Of a stretch of 19,685 nt of DNA, positions 8,913 to 16,617 are shown one piece after another. Source of the stretch: Euryarchaeota archaeon UBA136 (GTDB lineage Archaea > Thermoplasmatota > Poseidoniia > MGIII > CG-Epi1); contig DAXQ01000060.1 in NCBI GenBank assembly GCA_002506485.1, positions 1-19,685 of the forward strand. The letters run 5' to 3'. A program made the position numbers and the translations under genes. The notes below the pieces were generated by a model, which saw nothing but the letters and a program-made list of their open reading frames with translations, searched no databases and was not told the DNA's origin. Within the stretch, counting starts at the first letter, position 1; every line of letters starts with the position of its first letter.

Positions 8913-11195
8913 ATGGCTCGTTTAGATACGATTCGAGCACTCGAAAGGCGTGGATTGGCCCCTGAGTTAGCTAAGAAAACAGTCGATTTGGGATATCAAC
9001 TGGGCACTTTGAAAAAGAGTGGATTGAGAGAACTAAAAAAGCACTTCAACTACAAGGAAATCCTACAGTTGATTGACGTCTCCAAGAATAAGAAGATTGA
9101 TCGAGATGAAATTGTTGCTAGGGCTCTAGAACAGGGAAACCTCCAAGATGAGCCGATAACTGCCGATCAAGCTCTTAGAAGGGTGGAAAAGAAACTGGGT
9201 GTTATCTGGTCATTACCAGAGGGCTATACTATCGATGGTCTGCAAACCCATATTTCCAAGAAGGGGCAGGTCCTGCTGGGTGTTGCTTTTCCAATAAACT
9301 CCAAACAGTTCCGCTACCCATTCAATGGTTATGTGTACCTAAAAACCAGAGGAATCTGCTACCAGTCTGTAATCTCGGAAGTCCTTTCTTTTGATAGGCC
9401 TGATATTCCTGAAGAGGATAATTTACTTCTTCCAGCCCACACGGAGGAACCTTATGTTACATTCCTCAGGATTGCAAGATTAATTGAATTACCACGTACC
9501 ATCAGATTGGAGGAATTCCAAAAGATGGATGGAACGCAAGTCCGTTCTGCCCGGAATTATACACAGATTGAAGATGCCCTGGATCTTGAAAGGGAACGTC
9601 TTAGATTCGAGCAAGAAAAAATAGTTGCGGTCAAACTGTACACTGATATGGGGCTAAGTGAAAAAGTCTCTCTGGGTCTTTACGGGCACGGTATCTTCTT
9701 AGCTTCCCAAGTCGTTATTGCAACTGATAATGAACTACGTATGGCAGGTGTTCCTGCAACGAAAATTGCGAAATTCAGAGAAAAAGCTGCAGTGGCTACA
9801 GGAGCTGAATTGCAGAAACCTGTGTCTTCTAAAGATGTTGTTGTAGATGACAAATCTGGAACGGATGAAGGAGCGGTCAAGAAAGTCAACAAGTATCGTA
9901 GACAGGCGAACAAATTGGGAGAGAAGCTACCTGAGAGATATGCTGAGGAAATAGCACAACAAGCCGAGACTGAAAAACTTAAAAAGAACGCGATTGAGAA
10001 TTTGGTTAAAGAATTCAAAAATCTTGACGATAAGGAAACTAAAGTGAAGCAGATAATTGCAAAGAAAGGCAGTAAGCTGCCTCAGGGAATAGTGCGGAGC
10101 ATTGCAGAAAAATGCATAGCGCATGGGATGAAGGCAAAGCAAATCGAAAAGATTGTGCATGGGGCAATAGAACAGTATGAGCGTAATCGAATCGATGCGG
10201 CCGAAGCTGTGGGTGTAATTGCTGCACAGTCTATTGGTGAACCCGGAACACAAATGACCATGCGTACTTTCCACTACGCCGGGGTTGCAGAAATGAACGT
10301 TACTCTAGGGCTGCCACGGCTCATAGAAGTCGTGGATGCGAGAAGAGTGCCAAAGACTCCGATAATGGAAGTCTATCTCGAACCTGATATATCATCCCAG
10401 AAAAATAAAGCCCTTGAAATTGCTTCGATGATTGAGGCGAAATCGGTTTCTCAATTAGCTAGAATAAGCACTGATATCACTAACTTGAGGGTACTGGTTG
10501 AACCCAATGCCAAGGTCCTCAAAGCTCGGGGGATTCCCATTACGGAATTAGCTGCCCGAATCAAGAAGAAGGGACGGCTTAAACACAAAATGACCGTGGA
10601 AGCAGGCGTCATCATACTTGAGGAAGAAGATGTATCTTTCAAGAAGCTCTACCTGCTCGAAGATAAAGTCAGCCATCTCATGGTAGATGGTATTGGTAAT
10701 ATCAAAAGAGCCATTGTAAGAAAGGAAAATAACGAATTCGTCATATTTACAGAAGGATCAGATTTGAAGGCCATTCTGGAAGTGCCTGGTATTGATCCTA
10801 TTCGAACCAGCACCAATTCATTACATGAAATTGCTGAGGTCCTGGGTATTGAAGCTGGAAGAATTGCGATTGCCATTGAACTTCACAAAACATTGTCCGA
10901 ACAAGGTCTGTCCGTAGATCACCGCCATAATATGCTGGTATCGGACGTGATGACCAACACAGGTTCCATACAAGCGATTGGAAGACATGGAATATCTGGT
11001 TCAAAGGTCTCTGTTCTGGCCCGTGCGGCCTTCGAAATCACGTCCACTCACTTGCTACAGGCCGGGCTCACTGGTGAAACTGACGTGTTGGTAGGTGTCG
11101 CTGAGAATATCATTGTTGGACAGCCAGTCAATTTGGGCACTGGTGCAGTTAGTGCAATATACAAACCCCGAAAGAAGAAGGCTGGAGGCAAGTAG
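8913..11195 (+). CDS. rpoA2: DNA-directed RNA polymerase subunit A'' with a ~325-residue N-terminal extension
   Basis: C-terminal third of the archaeal largest subunit, supplying the trigger loop. The RpoA'' part spans about residues 330-750: LPERYAEEI, AAQSIGEPGTQMTMRTFHYAG (trigger-loop region, near 437-457) and GLPRLIEVVDAR. Archaeal A'' is usually near 380-400 residues; this protein has 760. The extra N-terminus has a helical segment (12-50: RGLAPELAKKTVDLGY) and a second similar one (246-292: MGLSEKVSLGLYGHGI, GVPATKIAKF), both helix-hairpin-helix-like. Between them is a beta-rich region (118-215: VYLKTRGICYQSVISEV) that loosely recalls PUA/EVE folds. A charged linker (296-330) joins this to A''. 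I do not recognise the extension as a named family. An internal TTG at 9915 could yield a normal-sized A'' but lacks a clear ribosome site. Confidence 0.95.
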   Translation: MARLDTIRALERRGLAPELAKKTVDLGYQLGTLKKSGLRELKKHFNYKEILQLIDVSKNKKIDRDEIVARALEQGNLQDEPITADQALRRVEKKLGVIWSLPEGYTIDGLQTHISKKGQVLLGVAFPINSKQFRYPFNGYVYLKTRGICYQSVISEVLSFDRPDIPEEDNLLLPAHTEEPYVTFLRIARLIELPRTIRLEEFQKMDGTQVRSARNYTQIEDALDLERERLRFEQEKIVAVKLYTDMGLSEKVSLGLYGHGIFLASQVVIATDNELRMAGVPATKIAKFREKAAVATGAELQKPVSSKDVVVDDKSGTDEGAVKKVNKYRRQANKLGEKLPERYAEEIAQQAETEKLKKNAIENLVKEFKNLDDKETKVKQIIAKKGSKLPQGIVRSIAEKCIAHGMKAKQIEKIVHGAIEQYERNRIDAAEAVGVIAAQSIGEPGTQMTMRTFHYAGVAEMNVTLGLPRLIEVVDARRVPKTPIMEVYLEPDISSQKNKALEIASMIEAKSVSQLARISTDITNLRVLVEPNAKVLKARGIPITELAARIKKKGRLKHKMTVEAGVIILEEEDVSFKKLYLLEDKVSHLMVDGIGNIKRAIVRKENNEFVIFTEGSDLKAILEVPGIDPIRTSTNSLHEIAEVLGIEAGRIAIAIELHKTLSEQGLSVDHRHNMLVSDVMTNTGSIQAIGRHGISGSKVSVLARAAFEITSTHLLQAGLTGETDVLVGVAENIIVGQPVNLGTGAVSAIYKPRKKKAGGK
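11184..11188 (+). promoter_or_regulatory. Shine-Dalgarno site of rpl30e
   Basis: GGAGG within the last codons of rpoA'' lies 7 nt before the ATG at 11196, the same arrangement as for rpoA' and rpoA''. Confidence 0.7.
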
Positions 11196-11483
11196 ATGGA
11201 CCTGAACAAGGCATTAAGGCTCGCTATCGACACCGGAGATGTGCACCTTGGTTCCAAACAATCCTCAAGAGCTGTGGACTCGGGGAGTGCTAAACTGATA
11301 ATCCTAGCGTCAAACTGCCCAGAAGAGACCGTTAACTTTGTCAAAGGTGGAAAAACCCCGGTACACAGTTTCAGTGAGAACAACTCAGCATTAGGTGCTG
11401 CCTGTGGTAAGCCCTTCCCAATATCTGCAGTGGCTATCCTTGATGGGGGAAAGTCGGATGTTCTCACCTTGAAAGCAGATTAA
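11196..11483 (+). CDS. rpl30e: Ribosomal protein L30e
   Basis: Large-subunit ribosomal protein of the L7Ae/L30e RNA-binding superfamily. The 95-residue length and the pattern ALRLAIDTGDVHLGSKQS, AKLIILASNCP and a Gly/Pro-rich middle followed by ALGAACGKPF match archaeal L30e. The ATG directly follows the rpoA'' stop (0 nt gap) after a GGAGG site, so it is the last gene of the rpo operon. In many euryarchaea the operon continues with nusA, rps12, rps7 and EF-2; here a transketolase with its own promoter follows. Confidence 0.93.
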   Translation: MDLNKALRLAIDTGDVHLGSKQSSRAVDSGSAKLIILASNCPEETVNFVKGGKTPVHSFSENNSALGAACGKPFPISAVAILDGGKSDVLTLKAD

Positions 11484-11496
11484 ATTATACCGAAGG

Positions 11497-11503
11497 TTTA
11501 AGG
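11497..11503 (+). promoter_or_regulatory. TATA element of the transketolase gene
   Basis: TTTAAGG is centred 27 nt before the ATG at 11527 and no ribosome binding site is present, consistent with a leaderless transcript. Confidence 0.5.
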
Positions 11504-11526
11504 TCTCTTTCTATGCTGCGTCAGCA

Positions 11527-13419
11527 ATGGATTTTCCAATAGATATCAATAGATTCAAAAAATTGGATTTATCCCTTGATAAAAGGCTATCAAACAAAGA
11601 TCTTGATGGCCTAACAAAGAATATAGAACTTATGAGAGACGCGATTGTCGCGACGACTGCGTTCGCAAGAGCGAAAGGAATAGGTGGACACACAGGAGGC
11701 CCTTACGATATCGTTCCTGAGGTGATTGTCGTCGATGCTCTAAGAGATGGAGGTGTCACAATACATGATGAGTTTTTCGATGAGGCTGGCCATCGCTCAG
11801 CCCTGCAATATGTCAGAGGGGCAATAAGAGGAAAACTCGATCCCGAGAAACTGATGCATTATCGTGAATATGGGTCTGGATTAGCCGGTCATCCTGAACC
11901 TGAATTATTGGACTGTATTGACTTCTCGACGGGGAGACTAGGCCATGCAGCAGGACATGTCAATGGAGTGGCCATGGCGAATCCTGGGGTGGCTGTAGTC
12001 ATGTTTGGCTCGGATGGTGCGCAGATGGAAGGAAATGATGCCGAGGCTGCGAGGTTAGCCGTAGCCAATAATCTCAATGTCAAGTGGATTATTGATGATA
12101 ACAATGTTACAATCGCTGGACATCCTGGAGATTACATGTCTGGTTTTGATGTTGGTAAGACCTTAGAAGGTCATGGATTCAAGGTCTTTACTTGTGATGG
12201 TGAGAATTATGAAGATGTGCATAGTTCTATTGTAGAATCGCTCAAAATCAAAGGTCCGGCTGCTGTGATTTGTAAAAGAGTAATGGGGCCTGGAATCCCG
12301 GGGCTGGAAGGCACGAGTAAATTACACGATGTTATTCCTCTTGATACAGGAATAGAATATTTAGAAAATCGAGGTCACAAGAAAGCTGTCAAGATGCTTG
12401 AAGGAATTGCCGCAGAGCAAAATGCAATGCCTGCTATGGAATTCAAGGGATCTGGAGAGAAGGGTGCCTGTCGAAAGCAATTTGGAACGTCTGTAGCAAA
12501 TGTCCTGAGAGAGATGTCGGAAAAGGAAAGGGGACGTGTTCACGCCTTTGACTCGGATTTGGAAGGATCTGTCGGATTGACTGCCATTAGAGAAGAATTT
12601 CCTGATTGTTTTACTAGTGCAGGGGTTCAAGAAAGGGGAAATTATCTGGCTGCCGCAGGCTTTGGTTCCAAAGATGGGAATCTAGGGATCTTTGCAACAT
12701 TTTCAGCGTTTATGGAAATGGTCATCTCGGAAATCACGATGTCAAGACTGAATGAGGCCAATGTCCTAGCCCACTTCTCACATGCTGGTGTGGATAACAT
12801 GTCAGACAATACGTGCCATTTTGGCCTTAACAATTTTTTCGCAGACAATTATGTAGAAGAGGGGAGCAGTACAGGTCTTTACTTTCCAGCTGATATCAAC
12901 CAGATGGATGCTGTTATCAAGCGGATATTCCATGACCATGGGTTAAGATTTGTTTTCTCGAATCGTTCCAAGACTCCTGTAATCTTCAATGAACAAGGGC
13001 AGGATTACTATGGTAGTGGATACGAATTTACGCCCGGTGTAGATGAAATTATCAGAGATGGTGATGCGGGATGGATTATTTCATACGGCGACATGTTACA
13101 TCGGTGTTTGCATATTGTTGAAGAATTCAGAGAGAAAGGAATCAAAGTTGGATTGATCAATAAGGTAACCTTGAATGCCGTGGATGAGGAAATAATGGAA
13201 CGCATCGGAACGTCTCCGTTCGTGATGGTCATCGAGAGTCTGAATTCTAGAACTGGACTGGGTGTTCGCTTCGGGACTTGGTTACTAGAACGTGGTTTTT
13301 CACCAAGATATGACTACATGGGAACCACCAGACCTGGTAATTGTGGACAAAAAGAGCAGATTCTACATCAGGGCCTTGGCGCCGATGCTGTCAAAGAAAA
13401 ATTGTCTACTTTCTTATAG
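11527..13419 (+). CDS. Transketolase family enzyme (thiamine diphosphate-dependent), divergent
   Basis: Probable transketolase of the non-oxidative pentose phosphate pathway, full length (630 residues) with both halves in one chain. The pyrophosphate-binding domain shows GHTGG (54-58, usually GHPGG) and the cofactor motif GSDGAQMEG ... DDNN (161-193), with GSDG where GDG is usual. The pyrimidine domain has Glu369 in VQER at the position of the catalytic glutamate, TFSAFMEM (391-398), and SDNTCHFG (426-433) where family members have GxDGPTHQ. The C-terminal domain is present. The deviations make it a divergent branch, so substrate use is uncertain, but the fold and cofactor site are clear. It starts at an ATG 27 nt after a TATA element. 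A TATA box for the next gene overlaps its stop codon. Confidence 0.87.
   Translation: MDFPIDINRFKKLDLSLDKRLSNKDLDGLTKNIELMRDAIVATTAFARAKGIGGHTGGPYDIVPEVIVVDALRDGGVTIHDEFFDEAGHRSALQYVRGAIRGKLDPEKLMHYREYGSGLAGHPEPELLDCIDFSTGRLGHAAGHVNGVAMANPGVAVVMFGSDGAQMEGNDAEAARLAVANNLNVKWIIDDNNVTIAGHPGDYMSGFDVGKTLEGHGFKVFTCDGENYEDVHSSIVESLKIKGPAAVICKRVMGPGIPGLEGTSKLHDVIPLDTGIEYLENRGHKKAVKMLEGIAAEQNAMPAMEFKGSGEKGACRKQFGTSVANVLREMSEKERGRVHAFDSDLEGSVGLTAIREEFPDCFTSAGVQERGNYLAAAGFGSKDGNLGIFATFSAFMEMVISEITMSRLNEANVLAHFSHAGVDNMSDNTCHFGLNNFFADNYVEEGSSTGLYFPADINQMDAVIKRIFHDHGLRFVFSNRSKTPVIFNEQGQDYYGSGYEFTPGVDEIIRDGDAGWIISYGDMLHRCLHIVEEFREKGIKVGLINKVTLNAVDEEIMERIGTSPFVMVIESLNSRTGLGVRFGTWLLERGFSPRYDYMGTTRPGNCGQKEQILHQGLGADAVKEKLSTFL
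13411..13419 (+). promoter_or_regulatory. TATA element of the methyltransferase gene, overlapping the transketolase stop
   Basis: TTCTTATAG is centred about 24 nt before the ATG at 13440 and contains the transketolase stop codon TAG. The spacing fits a leaderless start for the methyltransferase. Confidence 0.5.
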
Positions 13420-13439
13420 AACAAATATCTAGGATTGGT

Positions 13440-14261
13440 ATGGCAATGGGTTTTCCTGCTCGGGTTTTTGCAATCATACTGAGAATTTCTCCCGGCCGCG
13501 TCCGTAATTGGATGTGGAGATGGTGGTACCAAAGATTAGCGAAAGCTCATGAAAGGGCAGATTTCCGCTTTATGAATTACGGTTACAAAGATGAAGAAAA
13601 ACTGAAATTATCCAAAGAAGATGAACCAAATCGACTTTTCATCCAGTTATACAACATGAATATTCGCGATGTGGATCTGAAGGGAAAAGATGTTGTTGAA
13701 GTTGGATCTGGTCGTGGAGGTGGAGCTTCCTGGATTGCCAAAACATATGGACCAAAAAAATTAATTGGTTTTGATTTTTCCAAAGAGGCTGTGAAACTTT
13801 CCAATGAATGGTACTCTTCACAAACGAATCTTTCTTTCAAAGAGGGTAACGCCGAGGCGCTTCCATTGGAGGATAATTCTCAAGATATGATTTACAATGT
13901 GGAATCGTCACATTGCTATGGAAATGTTGAAGCGTTTGTGAAAGAAGTTTATCGTGTACTTAGGACTGGAGGTAACTTCTGCTGGACTGATTTCAGAGAT
14001 AAACCGACTATGGAAAAATTACATTGCATCTTTCAGGATTCGGGATTCCAAATTGTGTCAAAGAGGGAAATTACTTCAGAGGTTCTTGTGGCTTTAGATG
14101 AGATAAATGAAAGTAAAGTTCAAGGAATAAAAGAAAGTGTCCCAAGATCTATGAGAAAAAGTTTCGAAACTTTTGCTGGAGTTCAGGGAACGCCTGTTTA
14201 TGAGGCATTCAAGGCCGGCAATTTGCATTATCACAGATATCTAATGGTTAAGCCTGAATAA
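13440..14261 (+). CDS. Class I SAM-dependent methyltransferase, resembling lipid/polyketide O-methyltransferases
   Basis: Transfers a methyl group from S-adenosylmethionine. Motif I is VVEVGSGRGGGAS (residues 85-97), followed by IGFDFSKEAV (motif II), GNAEALPL (motif III) and YRVLRTGGNF. From memory, the pattern DEPNR, GGGAS, NVESSHCY and the late GVQGTPVYEAFKAG closely recall the mycobacterial phthiotriolone dimycocerosate methyltransferase group (Rv2952-type). The substrate may therefore be a lipid, quinone-like or isoprenoid molecule; this is inference. The ATG at 13440 gives 274 residues and lies 24 nt after a TATA element. The frame is open upstream into transketolase but homology does not support starting there. 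A hydrophobic stretch near the N-terminus (VFAIILRI) may aid membrane association. Confidence 0.88.
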   Translation: MAMGFPARVFAIILRISPGRVRNWMWRWWYQRLAKAHERADFRFMNYGYKDEEKLKLSKEDEPNRLFIQLYNMNIRDVDLKGKDVVEVGSGRGGGASWIAKTYGPKKLIGFDFSKEAVKLSNEWYSSQTNLSFKEGNAEALPLEDNSQDMIYNVESSHCYGNVEAFVKEVYRVLRTGGNFCWTDFRDKPTMEKLHCIFQDSGFQIVSKREITSEVLVALDEINESKVQGIKESVPRSMRKSFETFAGVQGTPVYEAFKAGNLHYHRYLMVKPE

Positions 14262-14272
14262 TCTAACTACTT

Positions 14273-14279
14273 CTTATAC
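14273..14279 (+). promoter_or_regulatory. TATA element of the short-chain dehydrogenase gene
   Basis: CTTATAC is centred 24 nt before the ATG at 14300 in the 38-nt gap after the methyltransferase. No ribosome binding site is visible. Confidence 0.45.
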
Positions 14280-14299
14280 TGTAAACTAATCGTTGAGAT

Positions 14300-15145
14300 A
14301 TGAATGGTCGTACTTGCCTAATCACTGGGGCTACTGATGGAATAGGCAAGGAAACTGCTATTGGAATGGCCAAGAACGGCTATAATTTGATCCTTATCGG
14401 AAGAAACGAAGAAAAAGGAAAGAAAGTCTCTGATGAAATAAGAAAAATAGCAGATAGTATCGATATTGATTTTTTCAAAGCTGACCTAGTGTTGATGAAA
14501 GAAGTTTCAAGAGTTGCTGATGAAGTTTGTCAGAAATATGACCGAATAGATGTTCTAATCAACAATGTTGGAGCCTATTTTGCCTTCAGAGATGTTACGG
14601 AAGAAGGATTCGAGCGTACCTTTGCCCTGAACCACCTAGGATATTTCCTGATGACAAAGAAACTGCTGGATCTGGTTGAAGCAAGTGATTATGCCCGCAT
14701 TGTGAGTGTATCTTCGAGTGCCCACTATGGAACCAGCTTTGAATTCGACAATCTCAATGGTGAAAAGAAATATCGGGGTTTCAAAACCTACCAGAAATCC
14801 AAACTGGCGAACGTCATGTTCACTTACGAGCTGGCCAAGAGAGTGAAGGATCGCGGTATCACGGCCAACTGCCTACATCCTGGATTTGTAGCTTCTAAAT
14901 TTGGCAATAACAATAATTTACTATGGAGAGGGATACTTGGTTTTGCAAAAGCTCTGACGGCGATAAATGTGGAGAAGGGGGCCAAAAACAGCATTCATTT
15001 GGCTTGTTCTGATGATGTCAAGGATATTACTGGAAGATTCTTCGCCAATTGTGAAGTGAAGAAGGGCTCTGCCAAGGCCAATAACGAGGAACATAATCGC
15101 AGGCTTTGGGAGATCTCGGAAGAGGCTGTGGCGCCTTTTCTTTAG
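14300..15145 (+). CDS. Short-chain dehydrogenase/reductase, retinol-dehydrogenase-like
   Basis: NAD(P)-dependent oxidoreductase with a Rossmann fold. The cofactor motif TGATDGIG is at 9-16, with GRN at 34-36 where NADP-preferring enzymes often have Arg. Structural NNVGA is at 88-92, catalytic Asn111 in NHLG, Ser near 138-140 and YQKSK with Tyr164 and Lys168. The 281-residue length and the order of motifs resemble retinol dehydrogenase/WW-domain oxidoreductase-type enzymes that act on hydrophobic alcohols or ketones. The substrate is unknown. It lies 38 nt after the methyltransferase but seems to have its own TATA element, giving a leaderless ATG. Neighbouring lipid-type genes make an isoprenoid or lipid substrate possible, though unproven. 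Confidence 0.92.
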   Translation: MNGRTCLITGATDGIGKETAIGMAKNGYNLILIGRNEEKGKKVSDEIRKIADSIDIDFFKADLVLMKEVSRVADEVCQKYDRIDVLINNVGAYFAFRDVTEEGFERTFALNHLGYFLMTKKLLDLVEASDYARIVSVSSSAHYGTSFEFDNLNGEKKYRGFKTYQKSKLANVMFTYELAKRVKDRGITANCLHPGFVASKFGNNNNLLWRGILGFAKALTAINVEKGAKNSIHLACSDDVKDITGRFFANCEVKKGSAKANNEEHNRRLWEISEEAVAPFL

Positions 15146-15160
15146 ATTCTGCATAGCAAA

Positions 15161-15170
15161 CTTTTAAAAG
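15161..15170 (+). promoter_or_regulatory. TATA element of the thioredoxin-like gene
   Basis: CTTTTAAAAG is palindromic and centred 20-21 nt before the ATG at 15186. A GTG at 15192 is 26 nt away and would fit the usual spacing better. Confidence 0.5.
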
Positions 15171-15185
15171 CTGCGAGTGTGAGAT

Positions 15186-15698
15186 ATGAACGTGGATACT
15201 AAGACATTGTTTACAGTGGTTTTGGTAGCAGGGATAGTTGGTGGCTTTGCGCTGAACAATTCGCTGTTCAATACTATAGAAGTTGGAGCAGAAGCACCGG
15301 ATTTCACACTGATGGATCCTGCTGGAAATGAATTCAGTTTATCTGACTTTGAGGGTGAAAAGGTTATTGTCTTGGAATTTATGAACATGAGATGCGGTAC
15401 TTGTAAGAATTTCGAGGAAAACTCTCTGAAGAGCTATTGCGACGACACCATGCCAGAGGATGTGGAAGTGATTTCCATAACACAGACCAAGAACGCAGAC
15501 GATGATGAGTTAGCTGAAAGGACAGAGGAAATGGGTTGGAAATTCATCAAGGGCAAGAATGAAATTACTGATGCGTTCGGAGCTGATAGAAGTCCTACAG
15601 TTGTCATAATCGATAAGAATGGAATGATTACCTTCTCAAAGAGTGGGGCCATGTCACAGTCTGACTTGGAAAAGGAAGTCAAAGCTGCACTTGAATGA
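15186..15698 (+). CDS. Membrane-anchored thioredoxin-like protein (TlpA/redoxin family)
   Basis: Predicted thiol-disulfide oxidoreductase facing the cell exterior. Residues 8-28 form one hydrophobic N-terminal segment (TLFTVVLVAGIVGGFAL) without a clear cleavage site, probably a signal anchor. The redoxin domain follows: GAEAPDFTLMDPAG (34-47), then a strand ending in CGTC (Cys70/Cys73, the redox pair), and SPTVVIIDKNG near 137. The cis-proline-type SPT is visible. At 170 residues the length is typical. Possible roles are disulfide reduction, cytochrome maturation or copper-site assembly; the sequence does not decide. The start is ATG 15186 or GTG 15192. It converges with the kinase-like gene, with a gap of 21 nt. 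Confidence 0.87.
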   Translation: MNVDTKTLFTVVLVAGIVGGFALNNSLFNTIEVGAEAPDFTLMDPAGNEFSLSDFEGEKVIVLEFMNMRCGTCKNFEENSLKSYCDDTMPEDVEVISITQTKNADDDELAERTEEMGWKFIKGKNEITDAFGADRSPTVVIIDKNGMITFSKSGAMSQSDLEKEVKAALE

Positions 15699-15719
15699 AT
15701 AGCGTGTTAGAAAAATAAA

Positions 15720-16466
15720 CTAGAACTGCATTATCAATAGAAGTGACATGTAGCCTGTAAACATTAAGAAAGGTGTATCCCATGTGTGCGGAGAGTATGC
15801 TTCAGTCAATGTCATAATAATAGGAACAAAAAGCATTGCGAGAATAAATTGTATGTCAGTGAAAAATTCTGCATGAATTGCCACCGCTATGAATCCTGTA
15901 ATCAATACGCACGCACTCCCTTCAAATGTTCTTACGTATGTTTTATTGGTAAAAAGTGCTTTTGTTTTGTATTCGTGCTTCCCAAACCGAACGCCCACTG
16001 GTTCGGCTAGGCCGTCTCCAATTATATTAATCAGTATAGGGATAAGAACCAATGACTCAAGACCCCATTGCCCAAATAGCCAAATCATAGGAAGCAGCAC
16101 TGCAAAACCTGCGGCGAATTGAGTCCATATCCAGACGAAAGTATGTGGCCTATCTTCAGGCCTATCAATGCCTTCGAACATGAGTTGAAATGGTGGGATG
16201 GATTTCCTAATAGGTTCATAATATACTGATAAAGCTAGAGTAGAGACCACAGCACTTATTGCAAGATATTTGAAGTCAGTGAAGGTTTCGGCATTGAATT
16301 GTTTATCGATGAAAACTGGCAAGAAGAAAAGTGCAAAATGATTAATCTTTCGGGTGTAATTCACTCTGACCGAGAAATAACGCGCTAACGAACCTGAAGA
16401 GAGCATTATCACGAGAAGGGAGACTCCCTTCGCAATAGTAGACTGTATTTCCGGAGTGATTTCCAT
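15720..16466 (-). CDS. CTP-dependent polyprenol/phytol kinase-like integral membrane protein
   Basis: Predicted to phosphorylate a polyisoprenoid alcohol or related lipid alcohol, in the dolichol kinase/phytol kinase/cytidylyltransferase superfamily. The 248-residue protein has about seven hydrophobic segments. Family marks are RKINHFALFFLP (39-50), the conserved loop IIGDGLAEPVGVRFGKHEY (148-166) and RTFEGSACVL (179-188), which match the Asp-Gly-x-Ala and Glu-Gly-Ser blocks of this superfamily. Substrate is not readable from sequence; dolichol or a phytyl/geranylgeranyl alcohol are candidates. The ATG at 16466 starts 11 nt after the 3' CCA of tRNA-Ala on the same strand, so the mRNA is probably released by tRNA 3'-end processing. 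The open frame continues into the tRNA, which cannot be coding. Confidence 0.8.
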   Translation of the reverse strand: MEITPEIQSTIAKGVSLLVIMLSSGSLARYFSVRVNYTRKINHFALFFLPVFIDKQFNAETFTDFKYLAISAVVSTLALSVYYEPIRKSIPPFQLMFEGIDRPEDRPHTFVWIWTQFAAGFAVLLPMIWLFGQWGLESLVLIPILINIIGDGLAEPVGVRFGKHEYKTKALFTNKTYVRTFEGSACVLITGFIAVAIHAEFFTDIQFILAMLFVPIIMTLTEAYSPHTWDTPFLMFTGYMSLLLIMQF

Positions 16467-16477
16467 ACAACACCAGG

Positions 16478-16554
16478 TGGTGGACCGGGCGAGATTTGAA
16501 CTCGCGCCCTCCTCCATGCCAAGGAGGCGATCTTCCAGACTGATCTACCGGCCC
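16478..16554 (-). tRNA. tRNA-Ala (anticodon GGC), CCA encoded
   Basis: Reading the minus strand: acceptor GGGCCGG pairs with CCGGTCC and contains the G3:U70 identity pair of alanine tRNAs. The D-stem is GATC/GATC, the anticodon stem CCTCC/GGAGG encloses TTGGCAT with anticodon GGC, and the T-stem GCGAG/CTCGC encloses TTCAAAT. Discriminator A is followed by genomic CCA. No intron is present. It is divergent from a YbaK-type deacylase and immediately upstream of a membrane kinase gene. Confidence 0.97.
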
Positions 16555-16586
16555 GCTAATGTGTCATTTTAGTGGCCTGTTAATAG

Positions 16587-16596
16587 AATTATAGGG
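16587..16596. promoter_or_regulatory. AT-rich element shared by tRNA-Ala (minus) and the YbaK-like gene (plus)
   Basis: AATTATAGGG (plus) or CCCTATAATT (minus) is centred near 16591. It is about 26 nt before the TTG at 16618 on the plus strand and about 37 nt before the tRNA 5' end on the minus strand. Both distances suit archaeal TATA boxes, suggesting one TATA region for two divergent transcripts. Confidence 0.5.
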
Positions 16597-16617
16597 CGTA
16601 ATCTGTTTAGCGACAGT

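Noticed and set aside
8913..9900. The RpoA'' extension as an intein
   Set aside because: It sits at the N-terminus, not inside a conserved block, and shows no Cys/Ser start, no His-Asn end and no downstream nucleophile.
13341..13439. N-terminal extension of the methyltransferase overlapping transketolase
   Set aside because: No homology, and a TATA element plus ATG at 13440 explain the start.
16467..16517. N-terminal extension of the kinase-like protein into tRNA-Ala
   Set aside because: These codons are the tRNA gene itself; the ATG at 16466 gives a normal membrane-protein start.
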